From NCBI GenBank assembly GCA_030849075.1, contig JASAOO010003455.1:1-64000 (forward strand): 64,000 bases of DNA, given 5' to 3'. Under the pieces are notes generated by a model. It made no database searches and was not told the origin of the DNA. It worked only from the letters and a program-made list of their open reading frames with translations. The position numbers and the translations under genes are program-made. Source of the stretch: Zelonia costaricensis. Lineage: Eukaryota > Euglenozoa > Kinetoplastea > Trypanosomatida > Trypanosomatidae. Positions 42,951-52,628 of the stretch are shown in pieces (the stretch's first letter is position 1; each line of letters opens with the position of its first letter).

Positions 42951-45050
42951 ATGCTCGCAGCCACGCCGCCTCTGCTGCGCCGGCGCGGCACGGGGCACGT
43001 CGTCAAGTACCTCGAAGGCGTCCCCACGCCGACGAAGCTCATTGACCACCTCGCCGGTGCCGACCTGCACGCCTCGGCCGAGCTGCCCTTCTTCACCACC
43101 GTGCCCCGCTACATCGACCCGCAGCGGGAGCAGCGGCTGTCCCGCCTCTTCTTCCACCACGTCCTCTACCCCGCCGGCGGGGCGCGCCTGCCGTACCAGG
43201 CGGTGGTGGTGCGCAACGCGCGGGCCGTGCGCACTTCGGGAGCCGCAGCATCCGCGGCTGTGACGTCGACCACACTGCGCGACGCAGGGACGCCGGCGGA
43301 GAAGCCCGCGGCGCCTCGGGCGAACCCTCTTGCCGTCCCAGCGGCCCACCTCGTCGGGTCGCCGCTGCGGGCACAGGACACGCCTGCGACGTCGCCGGCC
43401 GCGTGGGCCCGTGTGGACCCGGCGCGCCGGCCGTTCTTCGCCGCGAAGCTGCCGCGCAGCGCCGGCCTGCAGTCCTTCCCGTCCAGCAGCCAGCTTCAAC
43501 CTCGCACGGCTTCCGAGGACACAGGGCGCTCTTCGCGGGTGGTGGAGGACTCCGTGCTCGCCCCGCTGCGCGGGGTGCTGGAGCACTACTTCAATGCGCA
43601 GCCCGCCGTGCCAGAACGCGGGCCAAGGCGGCCGCACGACGTGGCCGACCGCGTCCGCTCGCTGCTCATCTCTCCGGCGAGTGGCTTGCTGTGGATGGAG
43701 CCCGGCACTCCCGCGGAAGACCGCCCATCAGCAGCCCCCGGTGCTGACACCAGCAGCCGCGCCAACTGGGACGACGTGCTGGCGAGTGCGCAGAGGCGGG
43801 TGGCACGAGGTGCGGTCCAGCCCACAGACACCGCCAGCACCTTCCAGTACGTGCAGACCCGGCTGCCGCCTTCTGCTACGGTGGAGTTGCCGCTGCCGTG
43901 CGGCGACGGTGAGGGAGAAGCGAGTCGTATGCTCTACCGACTTGCCGGCGGGCTCGAGCCCGTCGTGCCCTTCGCCGTGGGCCGACCCCTCGCGCAAAGC
44001 ACCGCCACGGCGTCCCTCTCGGAGCGCCACTTCCCGCACCTCTCGTGCCTGGCGCGGCTGAACCTGCGTGTCCCGGTGGCGTCCTCGATGCCGCGTAGGC
44101 GAGAAGACGGCGAGCACACTGCCGCAGCTGGTCGTGTGCCTCGTGCGGCCGCAGAGCCGTGGCGGCTCGGGGGGCCTGGACTGGACCTTGCCAACCCCGT
44201 GCTTGCCCGCACCGCCGCGGAGCCCCTCCCGACTCCAGCCGACGCGCAAGCCGGCCGCTACGTCGTGGGCCGGCACGACGCCGAAACCTACCTTCTGCCG
44301 CAGCGCGAACTGCTGCTGACGCTGCATGTGCCCACCCGCACCGAGGAGATGTGCGCGGCGCAGAACGCAGAGCGGCTGCGGCGGCAGGTGTGTGCCGGCC
44401 ACGCCGCGGCTAATGCGCAGGCGTGGCCCACCGATCAGCTGCGGCTGACGTCGGCCCGCCGTGCGGCAGGGCAGTTCGCCAACGCGACGGCTGCCAACGC
44501 CACCGGCGCGTCGCGGGATGCTGCGGCGGCAGCATCGGCACCGACAGCGCCAGATCAGGGCACTTCCCCGCCACTGCTCGCGTCCAGCACGAGCTACGAA
44601 GTGCGCGCGCTGCCCGGCGACGTCGTCTTCGTTCCCCGTGGGTGGGGAGTGGAGGTGCGGCGCATTGTCGGGACTGCTGCGCTCCACCAGAGCTACGGCA
44701 GCGGCAGTGCAGATGGTGTCGAGGGCGGTAATCACGACGCCTCGGCGCGAGTCGAGTTCTGGCATCACCGCGCCGTCAGCAGCCCCCGTGGCGTGCCGCG
44801 TCCGCCTCCCTCTCATGCGCCCCCGCTTCGTCGTCTCAACAACGAGCACTCTGCACCCCCGCAAGCTGCGGCGGCGTGCGGGGTGGAGGTGGAGTCGGTC
44901 GAGGTGGATGCCTTGTGTCTGCACTACCGACCCTACCCGGAGCTGACGGAGGCGCAAGCGGCCGTGTACGTGGCCGCCAACTACGTCCACGGCGGGGTGG
45001 AGGAGTTCTACAACGAGGGCGGCAACAGGGTGCACCGCGTCTACGAGTAG
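42951..45050 (+). CDS. Cupin-4/JmjC-like protein without metal ligands (ribosomal-oxygenase-like)
   Basis: A 699-residue protein of unknown role. Residues 435-450 (GRYVVGRHDAETYLLPQREL) resemble the first core strand of cupin-4 ribosomal oxygenases (HxDxxDvFLLQ). Residues 554-571 (ALPGDVVFVPRGWGVEVRR) match their second block (PGDxLYxPRGxxH), which is also cupin motif 2, G-x5-P-x-G-x2-H-x3-N. The expected iron ligands are absent: by alignment the first His and Asp become Gly440 and His442, and the motif-2 His becomes Val567 and Asn becomes Arg571. Long Ala/Pro/Ser-rich inserts (about 95-160 and 480-545) interrupt the fold. The first residues (MLAATPPLLRRRG) are basic and could target mitochondria, but weakly. 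A non-catalytic protein of the JmjC/cupin fold is the best reading; the distant similarity is by eye. Confidence 0.6.
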   Translation: MLAATPPLLRRRGTGHVVKYLEGVPTPTKLIDHLAGADLHASAELPFFTTVPRYIDPQREQRLSRLFFHHVLYPAGGARLPYQAVVVRNARAVRTSGAAASAAVTSTTLRDAGTPAEKPAAPRANPLAVPAAHLVGSPLRAQDTPATSPAAWARVDPARRPFFAAKLPRSAGLQSFPSSSQLQPRTASEDTGRSSRVVEDSVLAPLRGVLEHYFNAQPAVPERGPRRPHDVADRVRSLLISPASGLLWMEPGTPAEDRPSAAPGADTSSRANWDDVLASAQRRVARGAVQPTDTASTFQYVQTRLPPSATVELPLPCGDGEGEASRMLYRLAGGLEPVVPFAVGRPLAQSTATASLSERHFPHLSCLARLNLRVPVASSMPRRREDGEHTAAAGRVPRAAAEPWRLGGPGLDLANPVLARTAAEPLPTPADAQAGRYVVGRHDAETYLLPQRELLLTLHVPTRTEEMCAAQNAERLRRQVCAGHAAANAQAWPTDQLRLTSARRAAGQFANATAANATGASRDAAAAASAPTAPDQGTSPPLLASSTSYEVRALPGDVVFVPRGWGVEVRRIVGTAALHQSYGSGSADGVEGGNHDASARVEFWHHRAVSSPRGVPRPPPSHAPPLRRLNNEHSAPPQAAAACGVEVESVEVDALCLHYRPYPELTEAQAAVYVAANYVHGGVEEFYNEGGNRVHRVYE

Positions 45051-45665
45051 GCAGGCTGAGGGGCGGCGTGGAGGTGGTCAGGGAAGGGCGGATGCCGCCG
45101 GGCTCGTCGGCGGCTGCGTGTCTTGTGTAGCGTTCTTCACAAAGCAACTACGCCTGAGGCTTAACCCGAACGCGTCGCCGCCGCGTCTCGTGTCCACTCG
45201 CCGACCACAGCGAGCTGGGAAAGGGGGGGTTCGGCTTCTATGTGCCGCCCCCCCCCCCAAACGCACACACAGTGCGCAAAGATAATTCACAAGGAAAGAG
45301 GAGAACTCGCGTTTTGGATGGTGCGCGTGTGTGTGCGTTGGGAGCGGGAGGCGGGAGCGCGCGTGACGGTCCCGTGCTCCGAGTGCCGCACGCGTGCTCT
45401 TCTCCCTCTCCCTTCAAGCTCTCGCTCCTCTGGCGCCCACACGTGCCGCGACCACACGTACTCGACTCGCGACACTCGGCAAGAGTCGCAACGTCGCACT
45501 TCTTCTCCCCCTCTTGTTTCCCGCTTTCCTTGGCATAAGCGTGCGTAGCACGCGCACATACACGCACACGCACACACACACACACACACGACTGCATCAC
45601 ATCTCACCTTTCCCTCTGTCCTCGTTCCTCGCCAGCCGCGTCCACCTTCCGTTCCTTGCGAAGAA
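45051..45665. other. Non-coding spacer with CA repeat
   Basis: A C-run at 45247-45258 and a CA repeat at 45569-45588, ending in the acceptor of mutarotase 1. No gene seen. Confidence 0.7.
45606..45635 (+). promoter_or_regulatory. Putative trans-splice acceptor of mutarotase 1
   Basis: CACCTTTCCCTCTGTCCTCG and TTCCTCGCCAG, AG at 45634-45635, 30 bases before the ATG. No ATG between. Confidence 0.7.
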
Positions 45666-46781
45666 ATGACGTTCCACCTCCGCGTGGCGCCGTACGGCTA
45701 CGACAGGATGGTGTGGATGGAGACGGACGCCATCAAGGTCGGCGTGACCAACTACGCCGCGTCGGTTGCCTCGGTCCAGGTCTACCACCCGGCGCAGAAG
45801 CGCTGGATTGAGGTGAACTGCGGGTACCCGGAGACCCCGGAGGACGCGTACAGCGACCCGGACTACATGGGGGCCACAGTCGGCCGCTGTGCCGGCCGCG
45901 TGCGGAACGGCACGTTCACGCTTGACGGCGTGACGTACCACACGCAGCGCAACCGCGAGCCGCACACGTGCCACTGCGGCGACGACGCGTACCACAAGAA
46001 GCACTGGGGCATGCAACTCATCGAGACGGCGAACGTGATTGGCGTCCGCTTCAACTACACGAGCCCGCACATGGAGGGCGGCTTCCCGGGCGAGGTGTAC
46101 AACCACTGCACCTTCACGGTCGAGCGCAGCAGACCGCACGCGCTCAAGACGGTCTATGACGCAGGCATTACGGACCACAGCCCGGCCGATGCCTCGCCCA
46201 TAAACGTGTTCAGCCACACCTCCTTCAACCTCAACGGCGTTCCGGGCCAGCAGGCGGGGGAGGCGCAGTGGGTGCAGCCGGAGACGGTGCACAACCACTG
46301 GCTGCGCGTACCGGCGAGCACCTGGGCCGATGCCGACCGCGCCGCCATCCCCACCGGTGAGTTCCGCCCCGTCGACGGCACCGTGCTCGACTTCCGCGCC
46401 GGCCGCGTCGTCGGTGACGGGATCGGGGACGTAGCCTTGCTGGACCGCGACCCGTGCGGCTACGACCACCCGCTCGCCATCGACGGCTGGGAGAAAGGCA
46501 AGCTCATGCTGCACGCCATCGCAAAGAGCCCGATCACGAAGATCTGCATGACGGTCTACTCCACCTACCCGTGCATGTGGGTGTACACGGCGAACGGCAA
46601 GCCGCTGCCGGCCAGCGGTGCGCCGGGTCAGCGCTACGCGCGGTGGACGGGGCTGTTGGTAGGTCCGCAGAATTACTCGGACTGCGCTAACCACTACCCC
46701 AAGTACCCCAACTGCATTGTCCGCCGTGGCGAGCGCCCGTTCTGCGAGACGACCATCAACGAGTTCATCGTCGAGGCATAA
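45666..46781 (+). CDS. Aldose 1-epimerase-like protein 1, catalytic glutamate missing
   Basis: Galactose mutarotase fold, which interconverts alpha and beta anomers of aldohexoses. The 371 residues align end to end with the second copy. Preserved are the first catalytic His (His103, in CHCG; family HGG), the second His (His184, in FSHTSFNLNG; family FNHAYWNLNG) and Asp267 (CGYDHP). The catalytic base Glu, found in LEPQ of both other copies, is Gly333 here (LVGPQNYSD). The HGG glycine is Cys104 and the Tyr-Trp after His184 is Ser-Phe. It therefore probably lacks normal mutarotase activity and may bind sugar or act on another substrate. There is no PTS1 (ends FIVEA), no signal peptide and no membrane segment, so I infer cytosol. 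It is the first of three tandem copies, about 1.7 kb before the second. Confidence 0.85.
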   Translation: MTFHLRVAPYGYDRMVWMETDAIKVGVTNYAASVASVQVYHPAQKRWIEVNCGYPETPEDAYSDPDYMGATVGRCAGRVRNGTFTLDGVTYHTQRNREPHTCHCGDDAYHKKHWGMQLIETANVIGVRFNYTSPHMEGGFPGEVYNHCTFTVERSRPHALKTVYDAGITDHSPADASPINVFSHTSFNLNGVPGQQAGEAQWVQPETVHNHWLRVPASTWADADRAAIPTGEFRPVDGTVLDFRAGRVVGDGIGDVALLDRDPCGYDHPLAIDGWEKGKLMLHAIAKSPITKICMTVYSTYPCMWVYTANGKPLPASGAPGQRYARWTGLLVGPQNYSDCANHYPKYPNCIVRRGERPFCETTINEFIVEA

Positions 46782-48443
46782 ACGCACGACGGACGGCACG
46801 AGAAGAGAGAAGCAGCTGTGCTTGAACTTGAATGTGTGTGTGTGTGTTTTCGGGGGAAAGAGGTATGGCGACTCGAGGCGGCGGCACACATGCAGCATGC
46901 AACTCAAAACAAAACAAAATAGACACGCACACATCAGCGCGGATGCTCGCACCACCTCTTTTTTTGGGGGGGTAAGCACTGCTCCTCCTCCTCTTCGTTT
47001 TGCCTCATGTCGGGCGTTCTATCGGCTGCACCCCTGTTGCGACCGGGCGGCGGGCGTCGTCGGGGAAAAAAAACAATAACGAACAGCGAAAGGCGCGTTC
47101 ATCGCGAACCAAATCCTGCGGTTGCGTGCGCGCTCTCACCTACCCAAGCGCCAAACTCACTATTGGTCGTTTTTTTTGTTTGTTTCGCCTGCCGCACCTA
47201 TTCTTCTTCTTCTTGCAACCCGAGAGTCGACCCTGCCCCCGACTCTGATCCTCGTGGGTCTGTCCCCCTTTCCTTTTTGACTTCCCTCGCTGGTTCGCCC
47301 TGACCCGCGTCTTTGGCTCGTTTCCGTGTTGCTTGATCTCTTGACCTGCCTTCGGCTGCTACATTACCTTTGGATTCTGCCGTGCCTTCATCCTCTGCCT
47401 CGCCCCTGTCTGCCTCTCGTCCTTGTTTACAAGTTGCGTCTCTGGAGCGCGGAGCTCATACGACGGTCGCCGCTTTATCTTCGTGAAGTGGGTTGGTACG
47501 GTGGCTCCTCAAGCGGAGGCCGGTGAAGTAGCAAGCGGCCCGTAGAGCAATGATGCTCGGCTCATCGGATCCAAACATTGGTGCGATGAACGAGAACAAA
47601 AAAGCCGCCCTCGTTGTTCGTTCCAGTCGGCGCGCTGCCAAAGGAGCGCGTGGCTGTTGTTATCCCCTCTCCCCCCCCCCTCCCTCCTCACCTTGTGAGA
47701 CGCGCCGCAAAAGGCATCGAGCCGCTGAGGCACGGGCGGCCGGCAAACAAACGGGAAATGACACGGCCGTTTCTCTCCGGCGGCAAGTGGGTGAGGGGGG
47801 TGGGCTCCAGCCGCGCCGCCTCATCGTCGCCGACTCCCTTGTTTGGTTTTCTTTTTCTTATTTTTCCCATCGACACCCCAGCCACAAGGAAGCGCTCTGC
47901 TACGTCTACGAGCGGCACCCCGCACGGTACACGGTGCACCCCTGTCAGGTGTATTGCTGGCATAGGAGCGGAAAGGATGCGCTACGCGAGAGGTGTGATG
48001 TGCTGTCGCTGCGCTTGACCGCACACGCGTGCCACGCTCGCGAGCAAAGCACAATGCCGCGCAGCGTACAACCTCTCGCACGCTCCGTACTCTGCGCCAC
48101 CCTTCTCCTCCCCCCCCCCAATTACTCCATCTGCGCCAACGACCACGTGAAACCCTTCGCATCTGCTGCTTTCTCCTCCAACACATCCTCTGCACCGGCG
48201 CTTTCGTCCATCTCGCCCCTCCCCGTCTTCGCCCCCTTCGCCCCCCCCACCCCCCCAACCGCGCTCACCCTACCAGAGTTTCTTACACACGCTCCCCTAA
48301 CAAGCTTCCTCTCCCAACGTCCTCCTGCAACACCCATCCCGCCAGCGCATCACACAAAGCACAGCTCTTTCCACACACGTTGCTCTCTTCCACTTCTTTC
48401 CACCCCCTTCCCCTGCATTCTCTCTCTCCCCCCCCCTGATACG
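46782..48443. other. Spacer between mutarotases 1 and 2
   Basis: A TG repeat (46832-46848) follows the stop of copy 1. The middle part (about 47090-47520) is less repetitive than most spacers. An open frame runs in phase from 47550 into copy 2, but before the pyrimidine tracts (about 48060-48440) that should carry the splice site. No gene seen. Confidence 0.65.
48301..48345 (+). promoter_or_regulatory. Candidate trans-splice acceptor of mutarotase 2
   Basis: CAAGCTTCCTCTCCCAACGT and CCTCCTGCAACACCCATCCCGCCAG, AG at 48344-48345; AG at 48363-48364 is an alternative. No ATG lies between either and 48444, so the start is set. Confidence 0.45.
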
Positions 48444-49574
48444 ATGACGTTCCAGATCGAAGTGGCTGCGTTCGGCGCCGGCAAGATGGTCTGGCTCAAG
48501 ACCGACTGTCTGCGCGTCGGCCTGGCGAACTTCGGCGCCACCATCAGCTCCGTGCAGGTCTACCACCCGGCGCAGAAGCGCTGGATCGAGGTGAACTGCG
48601 CCTTTCCGGAGAGCGCGGCGGAGACGGAGGCGGACACGGACTACATGGGCGTGACGGCGGGCCGCTGCGGTGGCCGCGTGGCGCACGCGACCTTCAAGCT
48701 GGACGGCGTCGTGTACCACACGGACAAGAACATGGCTGGCGGCCACACCTGCCACGGTGGCTTCAACGCCTTCAACAAGAAGCACTGGGGCTACACGGTG
48801 CTGCAGTCCGCCGACGAAATCGGCGTTGTCTTCAACTACACGAGCCCGCACATGGAGAACGGCTTCCCGGCAGAGCTGGTGAACAAGGTGACGTACTCGA
48901 TCGAGCGCAGCAAGCCGAACGTGCTCAAGACGGCTTACGACTCGCACATCCCAGAGACGAGCCCGGCGGCTGCGACGCCGGTGAATGTCTTCAACCACGC
49001 GTACTGGAACCTCAACGGCATCCCGGACCGCCACGCCGGCAGCGACGCCGTGTGGGCGCAGCCGGAGACGGTGCACAACCACTGGGTGCGCGTGCCGGCG
49101 AGCCGCTTGGCGCAGGCGGACCGCATGGCCATCCCGACCGGCGAGTACGTCAGCGTCGACGGCACCGCGCTCGACTTCCGCGCCGGCCGCGTGCTGCGCG
49201 ACGGCATGAGCGACCCGGCGCTGGACCGCGATCCGTGCGGCTACGACCACCCGCTCGCCATTGACGGCTGGGAGAAGGGCAAGCTGCAGCTTAACGCAGA
49301 GGCCAAGAGCCCGATCACGAACATCTGCATGAAGGTCTACTCCACTTACCCGTGCATGTGGGTGTACACGGCAAACAACAAGGCGAACCCGGCGACCGGC
49401 AAGCCGGGTCAGCGCTACGCGCGGTGGACGGGCATGGGCCTCGAGCCGCAGTACTTCCCCGATGGCGCCAGCCACTACCCCAAGTACCCGAGCTGCATTA
49501 TTCGCCGCGGGCAGAACCGGTTCTGCGAGACGATGCTGAACGAGTTCACAGTCAGCGAAAGCGCCAAGATGTGA
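48444..49574 (+). CDS. Aldose 1-epimerase 2, putatively glycosomal
   Basis: A 376-residue galactose mutarotase with the full active site: His104 (HGG), His185 (FNHAYWNLNG), Asp268 (CGYDHP) and Glu334 (LEPQYFPD). It acts on the anomers of glucose or galactose so that hexokinase or galactokinase can use them. Most of the C-terminal third is nearly the same as copy 1 (for example YSTYPCMWVYTAN), so these two duplicated more recently than copy 3. The C-terminus SESAKM ends in AKM, which fits the peroxisomal/glycosomal PTS1 consensus [SAC][KRH][LM]; copies 1 and 3 lack it. I infer glycosomal targeting beside the glycolytic enzymes. The longer frame from 47550 is excluded because it precedes the candidate acceptor and is low complexity. 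Confidence 0.9.
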   Translation: MTFQIEVAAFGAGKMVWLKTDCLRVGLANFGATISSVQVYHPAQKRWIEVNCAFPESAAETEADTDYMGVTAGRCGGRVAHATFKLDGVVYHTDKNMAGGHTCHGGFNAFNKKHWGYTVLQSADEIGVVFNYTSPHMENGFPAELVNKVTYSIERSKPNVLKTAYDSHIPETSPAAATPVNVFNHAYWNLNGIPDRHAGSDAVWAQPETVHNHWVRVPASRLAQADRMAIPTGEYVSVDGTALDFRAGRVLRDGMSDPALDRDPCGYDHPLAIDGWEKGKLQLNAEAKSPITNICMKVYSTYPCMWVYTANNKANPATGKPGQRYARWTGMGLEPQYFPDGASHYPKYPSCIIRRGQNRFCETMLNEFTVSESAKM

Positions 49575-51506
49575 GAGGTCGGGGCAGAAACAGGAGCGGT
49601 GGTACTGCGCGCGTGTGTGTGGGTGTACGTCTGTGAGCGCGGCGAGGGCTGAAACTGCGACAGTTGCGTGACCCCTCCATTCCCCCCCCCACCCTCCAAA
49701 CGCCGCGCCACCGTTCCTCTCTCTCCTCCATTGTCTGATCTTGTCTTGCGGCCGCCGAAGTGCGTCTGCCCTGCTCGGCCCCAGTTGTGACCGCTTTCCT
49801 CTTCGACCCGCTTTCCGTCCAGGGAGGTGGGGAAGAGGCTGCGGTGCGTCGAGTGAGGCCGGTGGGGACGAGAAGAGACGTCGCGCTGCTCTTATTTCAC
49901 CCGCGCCCCCTCCGACTCCATGTGTGTTGGTGCGTGTGCTTGTTTCCGTTCAGCGAGAAGAAGACCACCCACGCCCTCTCCCATCATCGATCTCTCTCGG
50001 TCTGTGTCTCTCTCGCTCTCTCCACTCCAGTCTGTCCTCCGCCTACTCCACCGATGCGCTTCTTCTTTTTTTTTCGTTTGTTCTGTTTTCCCATCATCTC
50101 ACCTGTGTGCATCCCACCACGAGCTCCCCCCTCCCTCTCCTCCCCTCCCCTCCCCCATCTCTCTGCAGACGTGTCTCGAGGGGCCGCGTGACTCGCACCC
50201 GCCCCCGCAGTACACGCCCCCCCCCCTATCCTATTCCTTTCACGCGTATCTCCTTCATTTCCTGCCTCGTCTTGCCCCCGAGTGCACCACGCGCGTCGCC
50301 CCAGTGAGTCGCCGCAATCAAAGCACAAAAACGCCTCCTGTAACGGCGACTCACGGCGCCGTGCGGACTGCGCACGCGGTGAAGGTGGGGTGTGGGAAGA
50401 GGGGGAAGGAGGGGCCGGGGTGGCGAAGCGAGTGGAGACGAGGAAGAGGATGTTAGGGACAGGGAAAAGGTGGATGGCAAGTGCGGAGCACGGTGGCCGT
50501 GCACGCGCGAGCGCACGTGGGTGACGGCGGAGCTGTCCGCACGCCAAACCCCCTCTACCCAGACCACTTCCTCCTCCCCCCCCCTCCACCTACTCACTCC
50601 TTGCTGTCCTCTCTGTGGTGGGGCCTGCCAGAACCGGCTAGGCCGCACGCACACAAACACCCGTAACGACTACCACATCAAAAGCGGAGCGCGAAAGCAC
50701 ACGATGGAGCTCACACAAGCATGTTTCCACCAAAACAAACGAGGATCCTAAAAAAAAAAAAAAAACGTCATACGCTCTTCCTCGTCAGTACTCGGTGCTT
50801 TGTTTTTTTGTTTTTCGTGTTCCCCGTCGTCTTGTCGTCTCCCCTCCTCTTCCCTCCTCGATTTCTTCTTCTTCTTTGGTTTTCCTTCTTTCTTACTATT
50901 TCGCCTCTGTGTCCTCCCCCGACTCGTCCATGCGCAACCGCCTGTGCGCATCGCCTCTAGCACCTGTGTGAGTTGTTTGTGTGTGGAGGGGGAAGGAGGC
51001 GCACCGCTGCCGCATAGGCACAGCACAAGCGCATCAAGCCAACACGAACAAAAACAAAGAATAGGAGTAGCAATCCAGCTGGCAGGAAGAGAGTCTGTGG
51101 TGGAGTAGCTTCGTGCACTGACGGGATGCCGTGTGTGGCGCCTCGTCTGCTTGACAGCTACGACGGGAGCAGCTGGGGGGAGAGCAGCTCCGTCGCCCCC
51201 TCTCCCCCCCCTCTTATTCTTACAACCCCTATCCCACAGCGCGATCGCACTGCCCAAGCATCGCAGGGATCGCGCCACCGAATAACGAACAAACGCACAT
51301 GGCCGCACGGCGCTGCTCACTTTCAACTCCTCTGTGCGCTCAACCCTCTCCCCATGGTGTGCCACACACGCACACACACAAACAAACGCTTACCAGAACA
51401 GCTCTCCACTACTTCCACACCAAGTTCTTTGCCCGATTCTTCTCTACAGCCTCTTCGTCTCCCTTCCACCCCCGTCCCTCCCCACCCCTCTCCTACCACA
51501 AAAAGG
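49575..51506. other. Spacer between mutarotases 2 and 3, 1.9 kb
   Basis: TG-rich just after the stop (49608-49625), C/T-rich at 49960-50240, an A-run at 50751-50765, then T-rich pyrimidine stretches (50800-50900). The frame of copy 3 is open from 51126 but precedes the acceptor. No gene seen. Confidence 0.65.
51421..51449 (+). promoter_or_regulatory. Putative trans-splice acceptor of mutarotase 3
   Basis: AAGTTCTTTGCCCGATTCTT then CTCTACAG, AG at 51448-51449, 57 bases before the ATG at 51507. No ATG between. Confidence 0.65.
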
Positions 51507-52628
51507 ATGTCTCTCAGCACCAGCGTGAAGCCGGACGGCGTCAGCCGCCTCGTGACGCTCGCCTCGCCGGCTCTCAAGGTGACGATCAGCACGCTGGGCG
51601 CGAGCCTGTACTCGGTGCAGGTATACCAGCCCCAGCAGAAGAAGTGGATCGAGGTGAACACGCAGTACAAGAGCCGCGAGGAGGCCATGGCGGACCGCGC
51701 CACGTACTTCGGCGCGACGGTGGGCCGCTTTGCCGGCCGCGTCAGCTTCGGTCGCTTCACCCTCGACAACCAGCAGTACCACACCCCCACGAACTGTGGC
51801 GAGCACACGATCCACGGCGGCGCGAACGAGTTCGACCGCAAGGAGTGGGGCTTCCAGATCGCCGCGGCCACCGAGGCGGCGGTGGCGGTCACCTTCAACT
51901 ACACGAGCCCGCACATGGAGAACGGCTTCCCGGGCGAGCTCGCGTGCAAGGTCACGTACACGATTACAAAGAGCCAGCCGCAGGCGCTGCGCATCGACTT
52001 CCACGCCGACATCACCGACACGAGCCCGGCGGACGCGTCGATTGTGAACATGTTCAACCACGCGTACTGGAACCTCAACGGCTTCCCGCGCCAGCACCCT
52101 GGTGAGACGTGGGCGCAGCCGGAGACGGTGCACAACCACTACCTGCGCATGCCGAACAGCGACCTGCTGGCCGAGACGGACTCGGCGGCCGTGCCAAATG
52201 GCAAGCTTGTCGCGGCGAAGGGCGCACTCGACTTCACCAATGGCCACAAGCTCGGTGATGGCATCAACGACGCCGCTGCGCTGAACCGCGAGCCGTGCGG
52301 CTACGATCACCCGTACTACATCAGTGGCTGGAAGGAGCACGCCCCGATGCGGCTGAACGCCGAGATCTCCAGTCCGTCCAGCGGCATCCTCATGCAGGTC
52401 TACTCCACCTTCCCGTGCCTCTGGGTGTACACGGCGAACAACCTCAAGAAGGACGCCAACGGTACTCCGGGCCAGCGCTTCGCTCGCCACACGTCCGTCT
52501 GCCTCGAGCCGCAGCACCTGCCGGACGCCGCAAACTGGAAGTCCTTCCCGCAGTCCGTCGTGCGCCGCGGTGCGCCCTACCGCGAGAGCATGCTGAACGT
52601 CTTCATGGTGACTCCGGCGAACCTGTAA
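51507..52628 (+). CDS. Aldose 1-epimerase 3
   Basis: A 373-residue galactose mutarotase, the most diverged of the three. The active site is complete: His103 (IHGG), His185 (FNHAYWNLNG), Asp267 (CGYDHP) and Glu334 (LEPQHLPD). Like the others it has GR.AGR in place of the usual NR sugar-site motif (here GRFAGRV), so that is a feature of the whole trio. It lacks the shared tail KYPxCI(V/I)RRG and ends TPANL. ANL resembles the atypical PTS1 of mammalian catalase but is not a canonical trypanosomatid one, so its location is open. The start is the first ATG after the acceptor; an in-frame extension to 51126 is non-coding in character. Confidence 0.9.
   Translation: MSLSTSVKPDGVSRLVTLASPALKVTISTLGASLYSVQVYQPQQKKWIEVNTQYKSREEAMADRATYFGATVGRFAGRVSFGRFTLDNQQYHTPTNCGEHTIHGGANEFDRKEWGFQIAAATEAAVAVTFNYTSPHMENGFPGELACKVTYTITKSQPQALRIDFHADITDTSPADASIVNMFNHAYWNLNGFPRQHPGETWAQPETVHNHYLRMPNSDLLAETDSAAVPNGKLVAAKGALDFTNGHKLGDGINDAAALNREPCGYDHPYYISGWKEHAPMRLNAEISSPSSGILMQVYSTFPCLWVYTANNLKKDANGTPGQRFARHTSVCLEPQHLPDAANWKSFPQSVVRRGAPYRESMLNVFMVTPANL

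Noticed and set aside
47550..48443. In-frame N-terminal extension of mutarotase 2 by 298 codons
   Set aside because: The extension precedes the pyrimidine tracts and candidate acceptor, is low complexity, and the Met at 48444 aligns exactly with the start of copy 1.
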